From Acidobacteriota bacterium (GTDB lineage: Bacteria; Acidobacteriota; Blastocatellia; RBC074): a stretch of 49,696 nucleotides of DNA. Below the pieces are notes generated by a model. That model worked only from the letters and a program-made list of their open reading frames with translations. It was not told the origin of the DNA and made no database searches. The position numbers and the translations under genes are program-made. Position 1 is the first letter of the stretch, and every line of letters starts with the position of its first letter. Below, one piece after another: positions 8,001-16,809 of this stretch. The stretch is taken from contig JAFDVI010000025.1 of NCBI GenBank assembly GCA_018269055.1, positions 1-49,696 of the forward strand, written 5' to 3'.

Positions 8001-9117
8001 AGTTTCGCCGATGCAAGGCAAACCGCGCGATGTCATTACTCTCATTGGCAGCAATTTCAGCGCGACCATCGCCGAAAACCGTGTGACGTTTTTGCAGCCG
8101 GGCGGCGAAGCCGAAGCCCGCGTGGTTACAGCCACGGCGACGCAATTGACCGTGGCGGTTCCATCGCAGGGCGTCACGCGTGGTTCGGCGCTGATTGTGG
8201 CCGGCAGAATCACCAGCGAAGGCGCGCGAAGCAATCGCTCCAACGCGCTGGAATTCAATATCACTGAGGAAGCGGCTGCTCCCACAAAACCGACGCTGAG
8301 TTCGGTGGTCAACGCAACGACCGGCCAGGCTTCGGGGCGAGACGGCAACACCGTTCGCGCGCAAGGCACCGGCTTCGGGCTGAACTTTTACGATCCCCTG
8401 CTGGATGATGTGGGCAACGACGAACCGCTGATTTCCCTGTTTTTGTTTTACCAGAACAATCAGTTTGTTGATTTTGCGTTGCCGATCAGCGCCGCGGGCG
8501 GCACGCAACTGACGACGATTTTACCGACTGGATTGGCGGCGGGCACAGCGCAAATCACCGTGGCAACCTTTGATCTGGAAACCGGATCGTTCAGCGATGA
8601 AAGCAATCCCGTGGATTTCACGATCACGGCTGGCAGTTTGCGCCACGTGGATGAAGACGAACCGAACGACACGCTGGAAACGGCGACGGACGTTCCGTTC
8701 CCGTCCATCGTTGACGGAGATGTGGATGTCAACGATCCGGCTGGCATCGTCATACGGTTTAACGATGGAACCTTCGAACCGCTGCACGATTTGTTTGTGC
8801 TGACGCTGGACAAAAGCACTGCGTTGACACTGACGCTGAACTTTACGCTTGGCGGTGATCTGGATTTGTTTGTGTTGCAGCAAGGTACGGATGGAGGCCT
8901 GTCGATTCTGGCGTCTTCAACGCAGGAAAACACAATCATTGAACAACTCGCCGGAACGATTCCCGCAGGCAAGTACATCATCGCCGTCGGAGCCTACGCG
9001 GGCTTCAGCCCCTATTCACTGACCTTTGCTCAGGGAGCGGCGGCGTTTCACGGCGCGCTTGCGGTGCCCAGCGTTGGCGTCCGGCAGCCGGCGTTAGCGG
9101 AAAGAAAACAGGACTGA
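5071..9117 (+). CDS. giant multi-domain surface protein (TIGR03437-like, IPT/TIG, carboxypeptidase-regulatory, PPC domains)
   Basis: A 1348-residue protein. The ATG at 5071 is chosen because GGGAGAA lies just upstream; an in-frame ATG at 4984 has no such site. A hydrophobic segment at ~25-42 is a signal anchor or long signal peptide. Residues ~63-305 match the TIGR03437 (Solibacter-type) domain: AASF, LPTTLGG, VTVAGVSA, VSSGQINYLVP. Then come an IPT/TIG domain (~310-390), a carboxypeptidase-regulatory-like fold (~395-460), a long linker with a ZU5-like stretch, a second carboxypeptidase-like fold (~690-770), a Big-like domain, three more IPT/TIG-like repeats, and a C-terminal PPC-type domain starting near DEDEPNDT. 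All are extracellular beta-sandwiches, so an adhesin or cell-surface scaffold is likely. No catalytic motif is visible. Confidence 0.75.
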   Translation: MASIHRTESYSNHNHQIRNRIVRIARLAIIFTVIAVLLIVVFRFGNLLPRTFAAATVQNSVSVTSVSAASFVGSPAALGQNSIAAAFGTQLATSLQIASGQPLPTTLGGTTVTVAGVSAQLFFVSSGQINYLVPSNVPPGDALVVVTSTADNGDQVISRGQIKIAGNAPAIFTANSNGTGVPAAVTGRVTAGGQFVFDPNPPFEPDPVTPGRLIPSPIDVGTTELPAFLILYATGLRNVASGSVQAVIGGITVPVTPVPAPGFTGLDQVNLQIPVGLKGRGLVDVTLVAAGVSSNSVTVNLAGTPNNALAITGFSVTDPAIAGQTVSISGNGFSTIPADNIVRFGEAQARVIAATTTQLTVIVPFGAESGRVLVQNQQGETRSAASFKIKTSLSGIVQSTGTETTEPAPLEGVAVRVVGTNTTVRSNRQGAFVVADIPAGAVQIEIDGGTTNSSPPYPRMTLKKAVLADRDNQFSQPVSLQQVNGGSGNVGSFAGDRVSVIGDPLSVAGDRLMAALTRKNRETKDAALPISDNRRPSTRQQSGNKNTVISDRGVSLEVPVGTSVRFPDGKTSGSVQVTLVQRSRLPGLALPIGVYSPAIAQITPLGTQFSPGANLSFPNPDQANLPAGAKVDLYRYDFSSGTFIKRGTATVSADRSRVVSDSRVVDVASFWFAAAPGGVTTVVGRVINEFGFPVSGAQVTVNGRADRTDSNGGFAIVDVATAGNSQIQAEAVLPRQWASSPRGTSSVTTVVSGGVTNVGSIALSNTNVTGLVLAPFVIDFNSADPPQKVEVTLTQPAPTGGLVVSLTSSDAAVATVPATVTIPAGQTTISFNVTRTGPGASIINAKATVSGNALETFAVVTVSLPAPTLAAVLPTSAPPGAKIIVAGTGFSSVPDNNILGLFRGGNLIWIFDPEENQVLIDATGKVGVRVEVPPVAAGAATIRAAVINDFTGVLSDISEPLNFTVNETTVPTPVLSSVSPMQGKPRDVITLIGSNFSATIAENRVTFLQPGGEAEARVVTATATQLTVAVPSQGVTRGSALIVAGRITSEGARSNRSNALEFNITEEAAAPTKPTLSSVVNATTGQASGRDGNTVRAQGTGFGLNFYDPLLDDVGNDEPLISLFLFYQNNQFVDFALPISAAGGTQLTTILPTGLAAGTAQITVATFDLETGSFSDESNPVDFTITAGSLRHVDEDEPNDTLETATDVPFPSIVDGDVDVNDPAGIVIRFNDGTFEPLHDLFVLTLDKSTALTLTLNFTLGGDLDLFVLQQGTDGGLSILASSTQENTIIEQLAGTIPAGKYIIAVGAYAGFSPYSLTFAQGAAAFHGALAVPSVGVRQPALAERKQD

Positions 9118-9135
9118 GAGAAAGAGGGATCGAGA

Positions 9136-9169
9136 GATGAGGGCAATGAGAATGCATAATCGCCTCATC
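9136..9169. repeat. inverted repeat between convergent genes
   Basis: GATGAGG (9136-9142) and CCTCATC (9163-9169) form a 7-bp stem, with further partial pairing outside it. It lies between the convergent surface-protein and thiG genes and may end transcription from both sides. There is no strong T-tract. Confidence 0.3.
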
Positions 9170-9193
9170 CCTCATTCCTCTCTTCAATTGGAT

Positions 9194-9970
9194 TTAGCGG
9201 ACAACACCACCGAGCGGGCTGCTGGCGCTGGCATAAAGCCGTTTCGGCATTCGCCCGGCCAGATACGCCAGTCGCCCGGATTGCACGGCCAGTTTCATCG
9301 CGTCGGCCATCGAGCCTGGGTCCTCAGCTTCGGCAATGGCCGTATTCATCAGCAATCCATCCACGCCCAGTTCCATCGCCAGACAAGCGTCCGAAGCCGT
9401 GCCGACTCCGGCATCCACGATGATCGGCACTTCAGTGATTTGTTCGCGCATGATCCGCAGGTTGTTCGGGTTTTGAATTCCCAAACCTGAACCGATGGGC
9501 GCGGCCAGCGGCATCACCGCCGAAGCCCCGGCGTCAATCAGCTTTTTGGCCATGATCAAATCGTCTGTGAAATACGGCAGCACGGTGAACCCTTCCTTGA
9601 CCAGAATTTTGGTCGCTTCCAGCGTGGCTTCGTTGTCAGGGAACAGGGTTTTCTGGTCGCCGATGACTTCGACTTTGACCCAATCGGAAAGCCCGACTTC
9701 GCGCGCCAACCGCGCGGTGCGTACGGCTTCCTCGGTCGAATAACATCCGGCGGTGTTCGGCAAAATGGCGAAGCGTTTGAGGTCAATGAAATCCAGCAGC
9801 GAAGGTTGGCTGCGGTCGGTGATGTTCACGCGGCGAACGGCGACGGTGATCATGTCTGCGCCGCTGCGGTTGAATGCATCAACCATTTGTTCATTGCTGC
9901 GATATTTTCCGGTGCCAATAATCAGACGCGAATTGAATTCGCGCCCGGCGATGATGAGTTTGTCGTTCAT
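9194..9970 (-). CDS. thiG: thiazole synthase ThiG
   Basis: A 258-residue protein of the usual ThiG length. ThiG makes the thiazole phosphate moiety of thiamine from 1-deoxy-xylulose 5-phosphate, dehydroglycine and ThiS thiocarboxylate, in the cytoplasm. Recognisable segments are LIIGTGKY near residue 17, the substrate-binding Lys in VKVEVIGD (about 97-104), [11 protein letters not shown], and the phosphate-binding IIVDAGVGT and [14 protein letters not shown]. The (beta/alpha)8 pattern is complete. No thiS, thiO/thiH, thiC or thiE gene is seen nearby. It sits 95 bp downstream of the AAA-like/WD40 genes on the same strand, so it may be read from their transcript, though a separate promoter is possible. 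Confidence 0.95.
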   Translation of the reverse strand: MNDKLIIAGREFNSRLIIGTGKYRSNEQMVDAFNRSGADMITVAVRRVNITDRSQPSLLDFIDLKRFAILPNTAGCYSTEEAVRTARLAREVGLSDWVKVEVIGDQKTLFPDNEATLEATKILVKEGFTVLPYFTDDLIMAKKLIDAGASAVMPLAAPIGSGLGIQNPNNLRIMREQITEVPIIVDAGVGTASDACLAMELGVDGLLMNTAIAEAEDPGSMADAMKLAVQSGRLAYLAGRMPKRLYASASSPLGGVVR

Positions 9971-10065
9971 AAGATTGCCCGAGTTTTCTGATAGTTGATT
10001 TAACTTTTGACGGAGATTGAACTATAGCGGCTGAGTTTCAGGTGGGCAAATCTGAGAGCCGATGA

Positions 10066-13000
10066 TTACTGCCAGCCGGCCTTGGCGACTTCCGCCGGGG
10101 TCGCCGCCTGCCAGGTTTTGACCACATGATGAGACGTAAGCAGCGTCAGCGTCGAACCGTCGCGGGAAAAATTGATGGCTGCCGGATTGATTTCGGTTCG
10201 CAGGGTGGCGACTTCCTGTTTGTTGACCCAATCCCAGATTCTAACGGTGCGGTCGGTGCTGGCGGTGACCAGTCGTTTGCGATCCGGGGAAAAGCTGAGG
10301 GCAACAACTTCTTTGGAATGGCCGGTGAGCGTGTCGGTCAATTGGCCGGTTGCCGAATCCCGAATTTCGACAATCGTCGTTCCGGCGATCAACACCTTTC
10401 GTCCGTTGGGAGAAAACGCGATCACGCGGTCGGCGTACTCGGTTTGCTGCTGAGGCGGAATCAGCCAGAGGAAGCGTCCGGCGGCAATATCCCACACGCC
10501 GGCGGTGAAATCAGCGCCAAGTGTCGCCAATCGCTTGCCTTCAAAATCAAATGCCAGGCCGAGCACCGCTGTGGGATGGCCGCGCAGCGTTTGTAATTCC
10601 TTGCCGGTGGAAATGTCCCAGAGCTTGACAGTTTGATCCGCACTGCCCGTTGCCAACAGTTTGCCATTGGGCGAACACGCCAGTTTGACGACATCGCCAG
10701 TGTGGCCGAGAAAGGTTCGCAACAACTGCCCGTTTGCAGACCAAAGTTTTGCCGCTCCGGTCGAATCCCCGGTCAGGATTTGTTGTCCATCGGCAGAAAA
10801 GGCCACGGCGCGAATCACTGTTCCCTCTGCCGCGTCCAGCGTCAGCAGTTCGGCTTCGGTTTTCAAATCCCACACGGAAACTTTCACTCCGACCTGGCGC
10901 GAACCGTCCGGCATGGTTGTGGTGATGGAGGAAACCAGGCGTTCGCCATCCGGCGAAAACGCGACCGGTGTCAGAATCGCCCCTTTCGGCGGCAGGGTTT
11001 GCACCGCAAAGGTATTGGCCCGCGTCAACGGAGTTTGTTTCAGCAACTGCGAAACCGGCCATAATTTGACCGTTTTGTCTATGCTGGATGTGACCAGGGT
11101 TTTGTCGTCAGGAGAAAAAGCAACGGACATGATCGTATTGCTATGGCCTTTGATCGTGGCCAACTCGCGCCACAATGCCGTGTCCCAGATTTTTACCAAT
11201 TGATCCCGCCCTCCGGTGGCCAGAAATCTGCCATCGGACGAAAACGCTGTTCCAAAGACGAAATCCAGATGACTGGTCAATAACGCAACTTCTTTGCCGG
11301 TGGCGATTTCAAACACCGTGACGGGGACGCCTGGGATGACCAGCAATTTGCCATCCGGCGAAAACGAAACGCGACCGGCCGATTTGCCTGGCAGCAAATT
11401 CAAATGCGGCCGCCCGGTTCGGACATTCCAGACTTTGCATCCCACTGAGCAGGCAACCAGCCATTTGCCGTCACCTGAAAAACTCAATCCGGGAGCCGCG
11501 CCTGGCGCCGCCGTCAGCGGTTCCATCGGAAATGCTTCTTTTGCCGAATCGAGCGACCAGATTTTGATGCTGCCGCTTGGGCTGAGCGCAGCGAGGAAAT
11601 GAGAATCCGGCGAAATCGCCACTGCGTAAAAGGAGCCTTCTTTTGCGGTGAACGAACGCAATTCATTCTTCGTTGCCGTTTCCATCAACTTCACCGTCTG
11701 AAAATCGCTGATGAATGCGACCAGCGAGCCATCGGCGGAAAATGCGAAATCGGGTTGATAGCCGGTCGCATTCGGGAATGATGCCAGTTCCTGATTTGTG
11801 GCGGAATCCCACAACCGAAGCGTTGTGTCCGTGCTGGAGGTTGCCAGCAGTTTCCCGTTCGGCGAGAAGCCCGCGCGATAGACCGCTCCATTGTGAAAAA
11901 GCGATTTTTGTTCGTTATGGCAGAGCTTCCAAAGGTAGTACCACTCGAACCCGCGCAAATCCTCTTTTCCGGGAGGAGGAATGTTCATCCGCAAGGTTTC
12001 CAGCACGCGCTGGACGCTGAAGTATTCCGAGTTTTGCTGGGCCAGATTCATTTGCGCGGCGTACAGCAATTGGCGGTTGTTTTCCATCTGGCGGCTGGCT
12101 TCACGGCTTTTTTTCAGGGCAATGAACAATGACGTTCCGATGATGACAAACAGCACCGCGGACAGGGCGGAAGTGCGGATCACGCCTCGACGATAAGCTG
12201 CGCGTTGCCGCCGCAAATCCGCGTCCGGCATGTTTTTGAGGACCCAGCGATGGTCAAATACGTGTTCGTAGATGCGATTCCGATTTTTGAGCAAGCCTTT
12301 GGCGACGCGAACGATGCCGGACAATCGCAATACCGTCACCAACGGATTTGATTCTTCATCGGCCACACGTTTGCCGGTTAACACCTGCCCGTAAAGAGTC
12401 AGCAGGCCGGCCAAATCCACCTCGCTGCGCAGCATTCGTTCGCGGACGAACAGCAGGTTGTCGTCCTGTTCGCTGGCGCGACGCGTGAAAAACAGTTCTT
12501 CGCAGATGCGATCAACATCCGCGGCATTCGTTGCGCGGTTATCATCGGCGACGGTTTTGCACATTCGCTGTGTCAGGTACGGATGTCCGCCCGTCCAATA
12601 CAAAATCCGTTTCAGCAACTCCGACGCCAGCGGTTCTTCGCGCTGCAATCCGGCGGCCAGCGAAGAGGCTTCGGTTTGCGTGAAATCGGTCAGTTCGATT
12701 CGTTGACCAATGTTGAACGGCGTCAATCGCGTGTCGCGGATCAAATCCGCGGGCGATGCCACGCCGAGCAGACAAAATGTCAGACGTTCCAGTTCCAGGT
12801 CTTCGGTGCGGAAGTTGTAGAGTTCGCGGATGGCGGCGAAAAATTCATCGGTGGAGAACGGCACGCCGCGTACGGCGTCAATTTCGTCAACGAAAAACAC
12901 CACCGGCCCGATATACCGTGGCAAAACAATGCGGCGAATGGCGAGCATCAATCGCTGCAACGGGCCGAATTGCGTGTGCGCAGCCCAGAAATCCAGCAAC

Positions 13001-13332
13001 TCGTCTTCCAAATCGAGTTGCTGACCAATCTGTTCCAACAAACCGCCGTACCATTGTTCCGCATTGACGTTTTGGCCGATGGCAGTCAGGTCCAACACGG
13101 CGACGCCGGTGCCTTCCTCGCGCAGCCGCGAAGCCGTGCGCACCATCAAGCTGGACTTACCCATTTGCCGCGAAGTCAGCACGTAACAGAACTCACCGCG
13201 CTTGAGCGCATTGTAAAGCTGCGCATCGGCTCGACGTTCGACATAACATTCCGCGTCGCGCCGCAATGTGCCACCGACAATGTAGAAGCTGCGTTGATTG
13301 CGTTGAAGTGTGGTCATTTGATCAATCATCAT
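10066..13332 (-). CDS. AAA-like (AAA_35-type) NTPase fused to 14 WD40 repeats, copy 1
   Basis: A 1088-residue protein. Residues ~16-370 are an AAA-like domain: Walker A SRQMGKSS at 54-61, Walker [10 protein letters not shown] at 144-152, and a helical region with [11 protein letters not shown] near 248-258. A basic stretch precedes one membrane helix at ~388-406. A coiled linker ends at [11 protein letters not shown] (458-468). From ~478 to the end I count 14 WD40 repeats, enough for two seven-bladed propellers, several with classic SPDG and KLWD. Topology would place the ATPase and propellers on opposite sides of the membrane. It overlaps the upstream paralogue by 4 bp (ATGA). The likely role is signal-responsive NTPase with a propeller sensor; the ligand and output are unknown. 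Confidence 0.85.
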   Translation of the reverse strand: MMIDQMTTLQRNQRSFYIVGGTLRRDAECYVERRADAQLYNALKRGEFCYVLTSRQMGKSSLMVRTASRLREEGTGVAVLDLTAIGQNVNAEQWYGGLLEQIGQQLDLEDELLDFWAAHTQFGPLQRLMLAIRRIVLPRYIGPVVFFVDEIDAVRGVPFSTDEFFAAIRELYNFRTEDLELERLTFCLLGVASPADLIRDTRLTPFNIGQRIELTDFTQTEASSLAAGLQREEPLASELLKRILYWTGGHPYLTQRMCKTVADDNRATNAADVDRICEELFFTRRASEQDDNLLFVRERMLRSEVDLAGLLTLYGQVLTGKRVADEESNPLVTVLRLSGIVRVAKGLLKNRNRIYEHVFDHRWVLKNMPDADLRRQRAAYRRGVIRTSALSAVLFVIIGTSLFIALKKSREASRQMENNRQLLYAAQMNLAQQNSEYFSVQRVLETLRMNIPPPGKEDLRGFEWYYLWKLCHNEQKSLFHNGAVYRAGFSPNGKLLATSSTDTTLRLWDSATNQELASFPNATGYQPDFAFSADGSLVAFISDFQTVKLMETATKNELRSFTAKEGSFYAVAISPDSHFLAALSPSGSIKIWSLDSAKEAFPMEPLTAAPGAAPGLSFSGDGKWLVACSVGCKVWNVRTGRPHLNLLPGKSAGRVSFSPDGKLLVIPGVPVTVFEIATGKEVALLTSHLDFVFGTAFSSDGRFLATGGRDQLVKIWDTALWRELATIKGHSNTIMSVAFSPDDKTLVTSSIDKTVKLWPVSQLLKQTPLTRANTFAVQTLPPKGAILTPVAFSPDGERLVSSITTTMPDGSRQVGVKVSVWDLKTEAELLTLDAAEGTVIRAVAFSADGQQILTGDSTGAAKLWSANGQLLRTFLGHTGDVVKLACSPNGKLLATGSADQTVKLWDISTGKELQTLRGHPTAVLGLAFDFEGKRLATLGADFTAGVWDIAAGRFLWLIPPQQQTEYADRVIAFSPNGRKVLIAGTTIVEIRDSATGQLTDTLTGHSKEVVALSFSPDRKRLVTASTDRTVRIWDWVNKQEVATLRTEINPAAINFSRDGSTLTLLTSHHVVKTWQAATPAEVAKAGWQ

Positions 13333-16300
13333 TGACTGGCGACGACCTCAGACGCGCTGGTTGCATGCCAGCGCCTAACCATCGCCTGTCCGGCAAGCGC
13401 GGCGAGGGTTCGGCCATCTGTGGAAAAGGCCAGTTGTCGTACCCAGCCATCCGGGCTGGGCAATTGCGCCAGTTCCTGCGCATTGGTCCAGTCCCACAAC
13501 TTGATCATACGATCGGCCCCGCCTGTCGCCATCCGCGTGCCATCGGGCGAAAAGGTAATCGTCGAGATGCTTCCGGCATGCGCGGCGAAACTCAGTACTT
13601 CACGTCCGGAAGTCAATTCGTAAGCGTTCAAATTCCCGTCTCCGTGCGGAACGAACAGCCATCGGCCATCGGGCGAAAGCGACATTTCCCAGCCACTGTC
13701 TGTCGGCAATTTGAAGCTCAACAACTCCTTCCCCGTCGCCGCCGCAAACACTTTGGCAACGCGCTCGCCGCTGGCCGCCAGCAAGCGTTGTCCGTCAGGC
13801 GTAAAGGCAAGGAAGGCGATCCATTGGCTGTGTCCGCGACAGGTCGCCACTTCGCGCCCGCTGGCCGTCTCCCACACCTTCACGGTCTGATCGCCGCTGC
13901 CGCTGGCCAACCATTTTCCGTCCGGCGAAAAGGCCAGCGTGTAAACAACATCACTGTGCCCGCGCATCACCCGCAGTTCTGCGCCCGTCGCGGCATTCCA
14001 CAGCCGCACCGTTTGATCGTCGCCGCCCGTCGCCAGTGTTTGCCCGTCCGGCGAAAAGATCACGATGCGATAGGGCGCGGCATCGGCGCGGAGTTGCAAC
14101 AGTTCCCGTCCGGTGACGGCGTCCCACACTTTGGCTTCCTGCCCCGGATAATAGTCGCCGCGCTGATCGTAACTGCCGATACCCGACGCGATGCGCGTGG
14201 CATCGGGCGAAAAAGCCACGTCCAGCATAAAGGTCGCATTCGTGGGGCCACGGCGATACAGATAGCGGCCTGGCGGGATCAGCGAAACCTGCCGTAACTC
14301 GTCGGTGATGTCCCACAGTTTAATCACGCCGTCCAGTCCTGCGGATAACAACCGTTCGTTGCCGGGCAAAAACGCCAGTTCCAAAATCAGAGTATCGTGT
14401 CCGCGCAAAGCGCCCCGGGCGCGCCATGTGCCGGTTTCCCAAAGCCTCATATTCCGGTCGCGGCTCGCCGTCGCCAGAAAACGTCCGTCGCGCGAAAAGG
14501 CAGCAGCCGTAAATACGTTCGACGTCCCTTTGAGTACAGTGGCTTCCTGCCAAGTCCCAACATCCCAGATTTTCAAGTCAATCATTTCCGAAGAAATCAA
14601 CCATTTGTTGTCCGGCGAAAATTCAAGAATAAGGTCAACGCTCTTGACGGGAATGGTTTTGACCAGGCGTCTGGTGGCGGCCTGCCAGATTTTGATGTCG
14701 GAGCGGGCACGGGTTGCCAGCCATTGGCCGTCAGGGGAACAGGCCATTGCCATGATTCCTTCGTGGTGAGCGACAAAGCGCGTCAGTAATCGCCCACTGA
14801 CTGCGTCCCACAAACAGACTTCACCTTCAACATTGCCCGTCACCAGACGATCGCTGTCTTTGCCATTGGGCAGCCATCTCAGCTCGAACGGTTTGGCGGA
14901 AACCTGGAAAGTCATCACTTCGCGCCAGCCAGCGGTTTCCCAAACTTTGATATTCCCTTGGCTGTCAATTGCCGCCAGCCGTGTGCCCGCAGGATTGAAA
15001 TATGCATGACCAACGAAGTCCGTGTTTTCCGATAAGATTTTGGGCGCGCCGTTTTGCGTGAGGTCGCGCAAGATCAGTTTTTTATCCGATCCGCCCGACA
15101 ACAACCAACGACCATCCGGGCTGACGGCAAATATCTGAAGCCGTTCCGGCGTTTTCCACGAACGCACTTCGCTGTGCGTCAAATGCCAAAGGTGATACCA
15201 CTCAAAGCCGCGCAAGTCCGGCTGCCCCGGTTGCGGAATGTGGCGGCGCAGCAACTCCTGAATACGCGCGTTGCTGAATTGATCGCGGCTTTGTTGCGCA
15301 AGATTCATGTCTGAGCTGTAAAGCAGCCGCTGATTGACTCGTTTTTCGGCGCGCGCCAGGTTGCGCTGTTGCCAGGCGATGCCGGCCAGTGCGGTGATAA
15401 TGCTGATGATGACTGCCGCTGCCGCGCTCGCGCGCAACAACCCTCGCCGATAGGCCGCGCGTTGTCGTTGCATTTCAGCGTCGGGCATGTGCTTGGTCAC
15501 CCAATCCCGGTTGAACACCGTCGCGTAAATGCGATTGCGCGGTTTGAGCAAACCATTTCCGGTACGCGCGATGCCAGACAAACGCAAGACGGTGATGAGC
15601 GGATTGGTGTCGTTGTCTTCGATGCGGCGACCTTGTTGCATTTGCGCGTAAAGCGCGAGCAGTCCGGTCTGATCCACTTCGCTCCGCAACATGCGTTCGC
15701 GCACGAAAAGTAGATTATCGTCCTGTTCGCTGGCGCGGCGTGTGAAAAACAATTGTTCGCAGATTCGATCTACATCGGCGTCTTTGGCAGCATGGTGATC
15801 TTCGGCCACAGCCTGACACATTCGTTGCGTTAGATAAGGATGGCCGCCCGTCCAATACAAAATTCGATTCAACAACTCGGTCGCCAGCGGCTCCTCGCGC
15901 TGCAACCCGGCGGCCAGGGAAGAAGCTTCGGCTTCGGTAAAGTCGGTCAATTCGATTCGTTGGCCGATGTTGAATGGCGTCAGGCGGGTGTCGCGGATCA
16001 AATCCGCAGGAGACGCCACGCCCAGCAGGCAAAAGGTCAGCCGTTCAAGCTCCGGGTCTTCGGTGCGGAAGTTATACAGTTCACGGATGGCGGCGAAGAA
16101 TTCATCCGTGGAAAACGGCACACCGCGCACAGCGTCAATTTCATCCACAAAGATAACCACAGGCCCAAAGGATTCCGGCAGTACGAGACGGCGAACAGCC
16201 ATCATCAATCGTTGCAACGGCCCGAACTGCATGTGCGCAGCCCAAAAATCGAGCAGTTCATCTTCCAGGTCAAACTGTTGTCCAAGTTGCCCCAACAATC

Positions 16301-16595
16301 CGCCGTACCATTGTTCGGCGTTGACGTTTTGGCCGATAGCGGTCAAGTCCAGCACCGCGACTCCGATTTCTTCCTCGCGCAGCCGCGAAGCCGTGCGCAC
16401 CATCAGGCTGGATTTTCCCATCTGCCGTGAAGTCAGAACGTAACAGAACTCACTGCGTTTGAGCGCATCGTAAAGCTGCGCATCTGCCTGACGCTCGACG
16501 TAACATTCCGCATCGCGCCGCAATGTGCCGCCGACGATGTAAAAGCTGCGACTGGCGGCTGGTCGAACCAGACTGATGGGAGTGATGGGAGCCAT
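13329..16595 (-). CDS. AAA-like (AAA_35-type) NTPase fused to 14 WD40 repeats, copy 2
   Basis: Also 1088 residues and the same architecture: Walker A SRQMGKSS at 56-63, Walker [10 protein letters not shown], one membrane helix near 388-410, [11 protein letters not shown], then 14 WD40 repeats. Residues ~18-320 differ from copy 1 only at scattered positions, whereas the membrane segment and propellers are strongly diverged. The ATG at 16595 encodes MAPITP and lies inside a 9-bp tandem repeat (16578-16604). No clear ribosome binding site is visible and no better in-frame start exists before the conserved domain. The stop overlaps the start of copy 1, so the pair is translationally coupled. The kinase gene upstream ends 214 bp away. 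Confidence 0.85.
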   Translation of the reverse strand: MAPITPISLVRPAASRSFYIVGGTLRRDAECYVERQADAQLYDALKRSEFCYVLTSRQMGKSSLMVRTASRLREEEIGVAVLDLTAIGQNVNAEQWYGGLLGQLGQQFDLEDELLDFWAAHMQFGPLQRLMMAVRRLVLPESFGPVVIFVDEIDAVRGVPFSTDEFFAAIRELYNFRTEDPELERLTFCLLGVASPADLIRDTRLTPFNIGQRIELTDFTEAEASSLAAGLQREEPLATELLNRILYWTGGHPYLTQRMCQAVAEDHHAAKDADVDRICEQLFFTRRASEQDDNLLFVRERMLRSEVDQTGLLALYAQMQQGRRIEDNDTNPLITVLRLSGIARTGNGLLKPRNRIYATVFNRDWVTKHMPDAEMQRQRAAYRRGLLRASAAAAVIISIITALAGIAWQQRNLARAEKRVNQRLLYSSDMNLAQQSRDQFSNARIQELLRRHIPQPGQPDLRGFEWYHLWHLTHSEVRSWKTPERLQIFAVSPDGRWLLSGGSDKKLILRDLTQNGAPKILSENTDFVGHAYFNPAGTRLAAIDSQGNIKVWETAGWREVMTFQVSAKPFELRWLPNGKDSDRLVTGNVEGEVCLWDAVSGRLLTRFVAHHEGIMAMACSPDGQWLATRARSDIKIWQAATRRLVKTIPVKSVDLILEFSPDNKWLISSEMIDLKIWDVGTWQEATVLKGTSNVFTAAAFSRDGRFLATASRDRNMRLWETGTWRARGALRGHDTLILELAFLPGNERLLSAGLDGVIKLWDITDELRQVSLIPPGRYLYRRGPTNATFMLDVAFSPDATRIASGIGSYDQRGDYYPGQEAKVWDAVTGRELLQLRADAAPYRIVIFSPDGQTLATGGDDQTVRLWNAATGAELRVMRGHSDVVYTLAFSPDGKWLASGSGDQTVKVWETASGREVATCRGHSQWIAFLAFTPDGQRLLAASGERVAKVFAAATGKELLSFKLPTDSGWEMSLSPDGRWLFVPHGDGNLNAYELTSGREVLSFAAHAGSISTITFSPDGTRMATGGADRMIKLWDWTNAQELAQLPSPDGWVRQLAFSTDGRTLAALAGQAMVRRWHATSASEVVASQ

Positions 16596-16604
16596 GGGAG
16601 CGAT
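16578..16604. repeat. 9-bp tandem repeat at the start of AAA-WD40 copy 2
   Basis: Three perfect-register units of GGGAGNNAT (GGGAGTGAT, GGGAGCCAT, GGGAGCGAT) followed by a partial unit. The annotated start codon is in the second unit. A related array is at 19150-19176. Confidence 0.7.
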
Positions 16605-16676
16605 AGGATTTTCGACGATGTCTGTCTTGTCAGTTTTACTAAATCAGAACAAACAACATTGGAACACTCTTTTTTC

Positions 16677-16781
16677 GACAGGATTTACAGGATTGGGCAG
16701 GATTTTCAGAAACGCTAATTTCAACAAGGCTCCAATCAAGTTGGAATTCCGTTTATCCTGAAAAATCCTGTTAATCCTGTC
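16677..16781. repeat. intergenic inverted repeat (GACAGGATT...AATCCTGTC type)
   Basis: The left arm (16677-16694) and right arm (16764-16781) are complementary except at one position. Extra AGGATT/AATCCT units sit inside. This AATCCTGTTAATCCTGTC-type sequence is a common small interspersed repeat in bacterial genomes. Here it separates the kinase gene from the AAA-WD40 pair. Confidence 0.7.
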
Positions 16782-16809
16782 TCAAAGTTTTTGTTTTGAT
16801 TTAGACTGC

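Noticed and set aside
7251..8369. 372-codon minus-strand frame inside the surface-protein gene
   Set aside because: It lies wholly opposite a gene with clear extracellular domains and its translation is low-complexity Ser/Thr/Val; a shadow frame.
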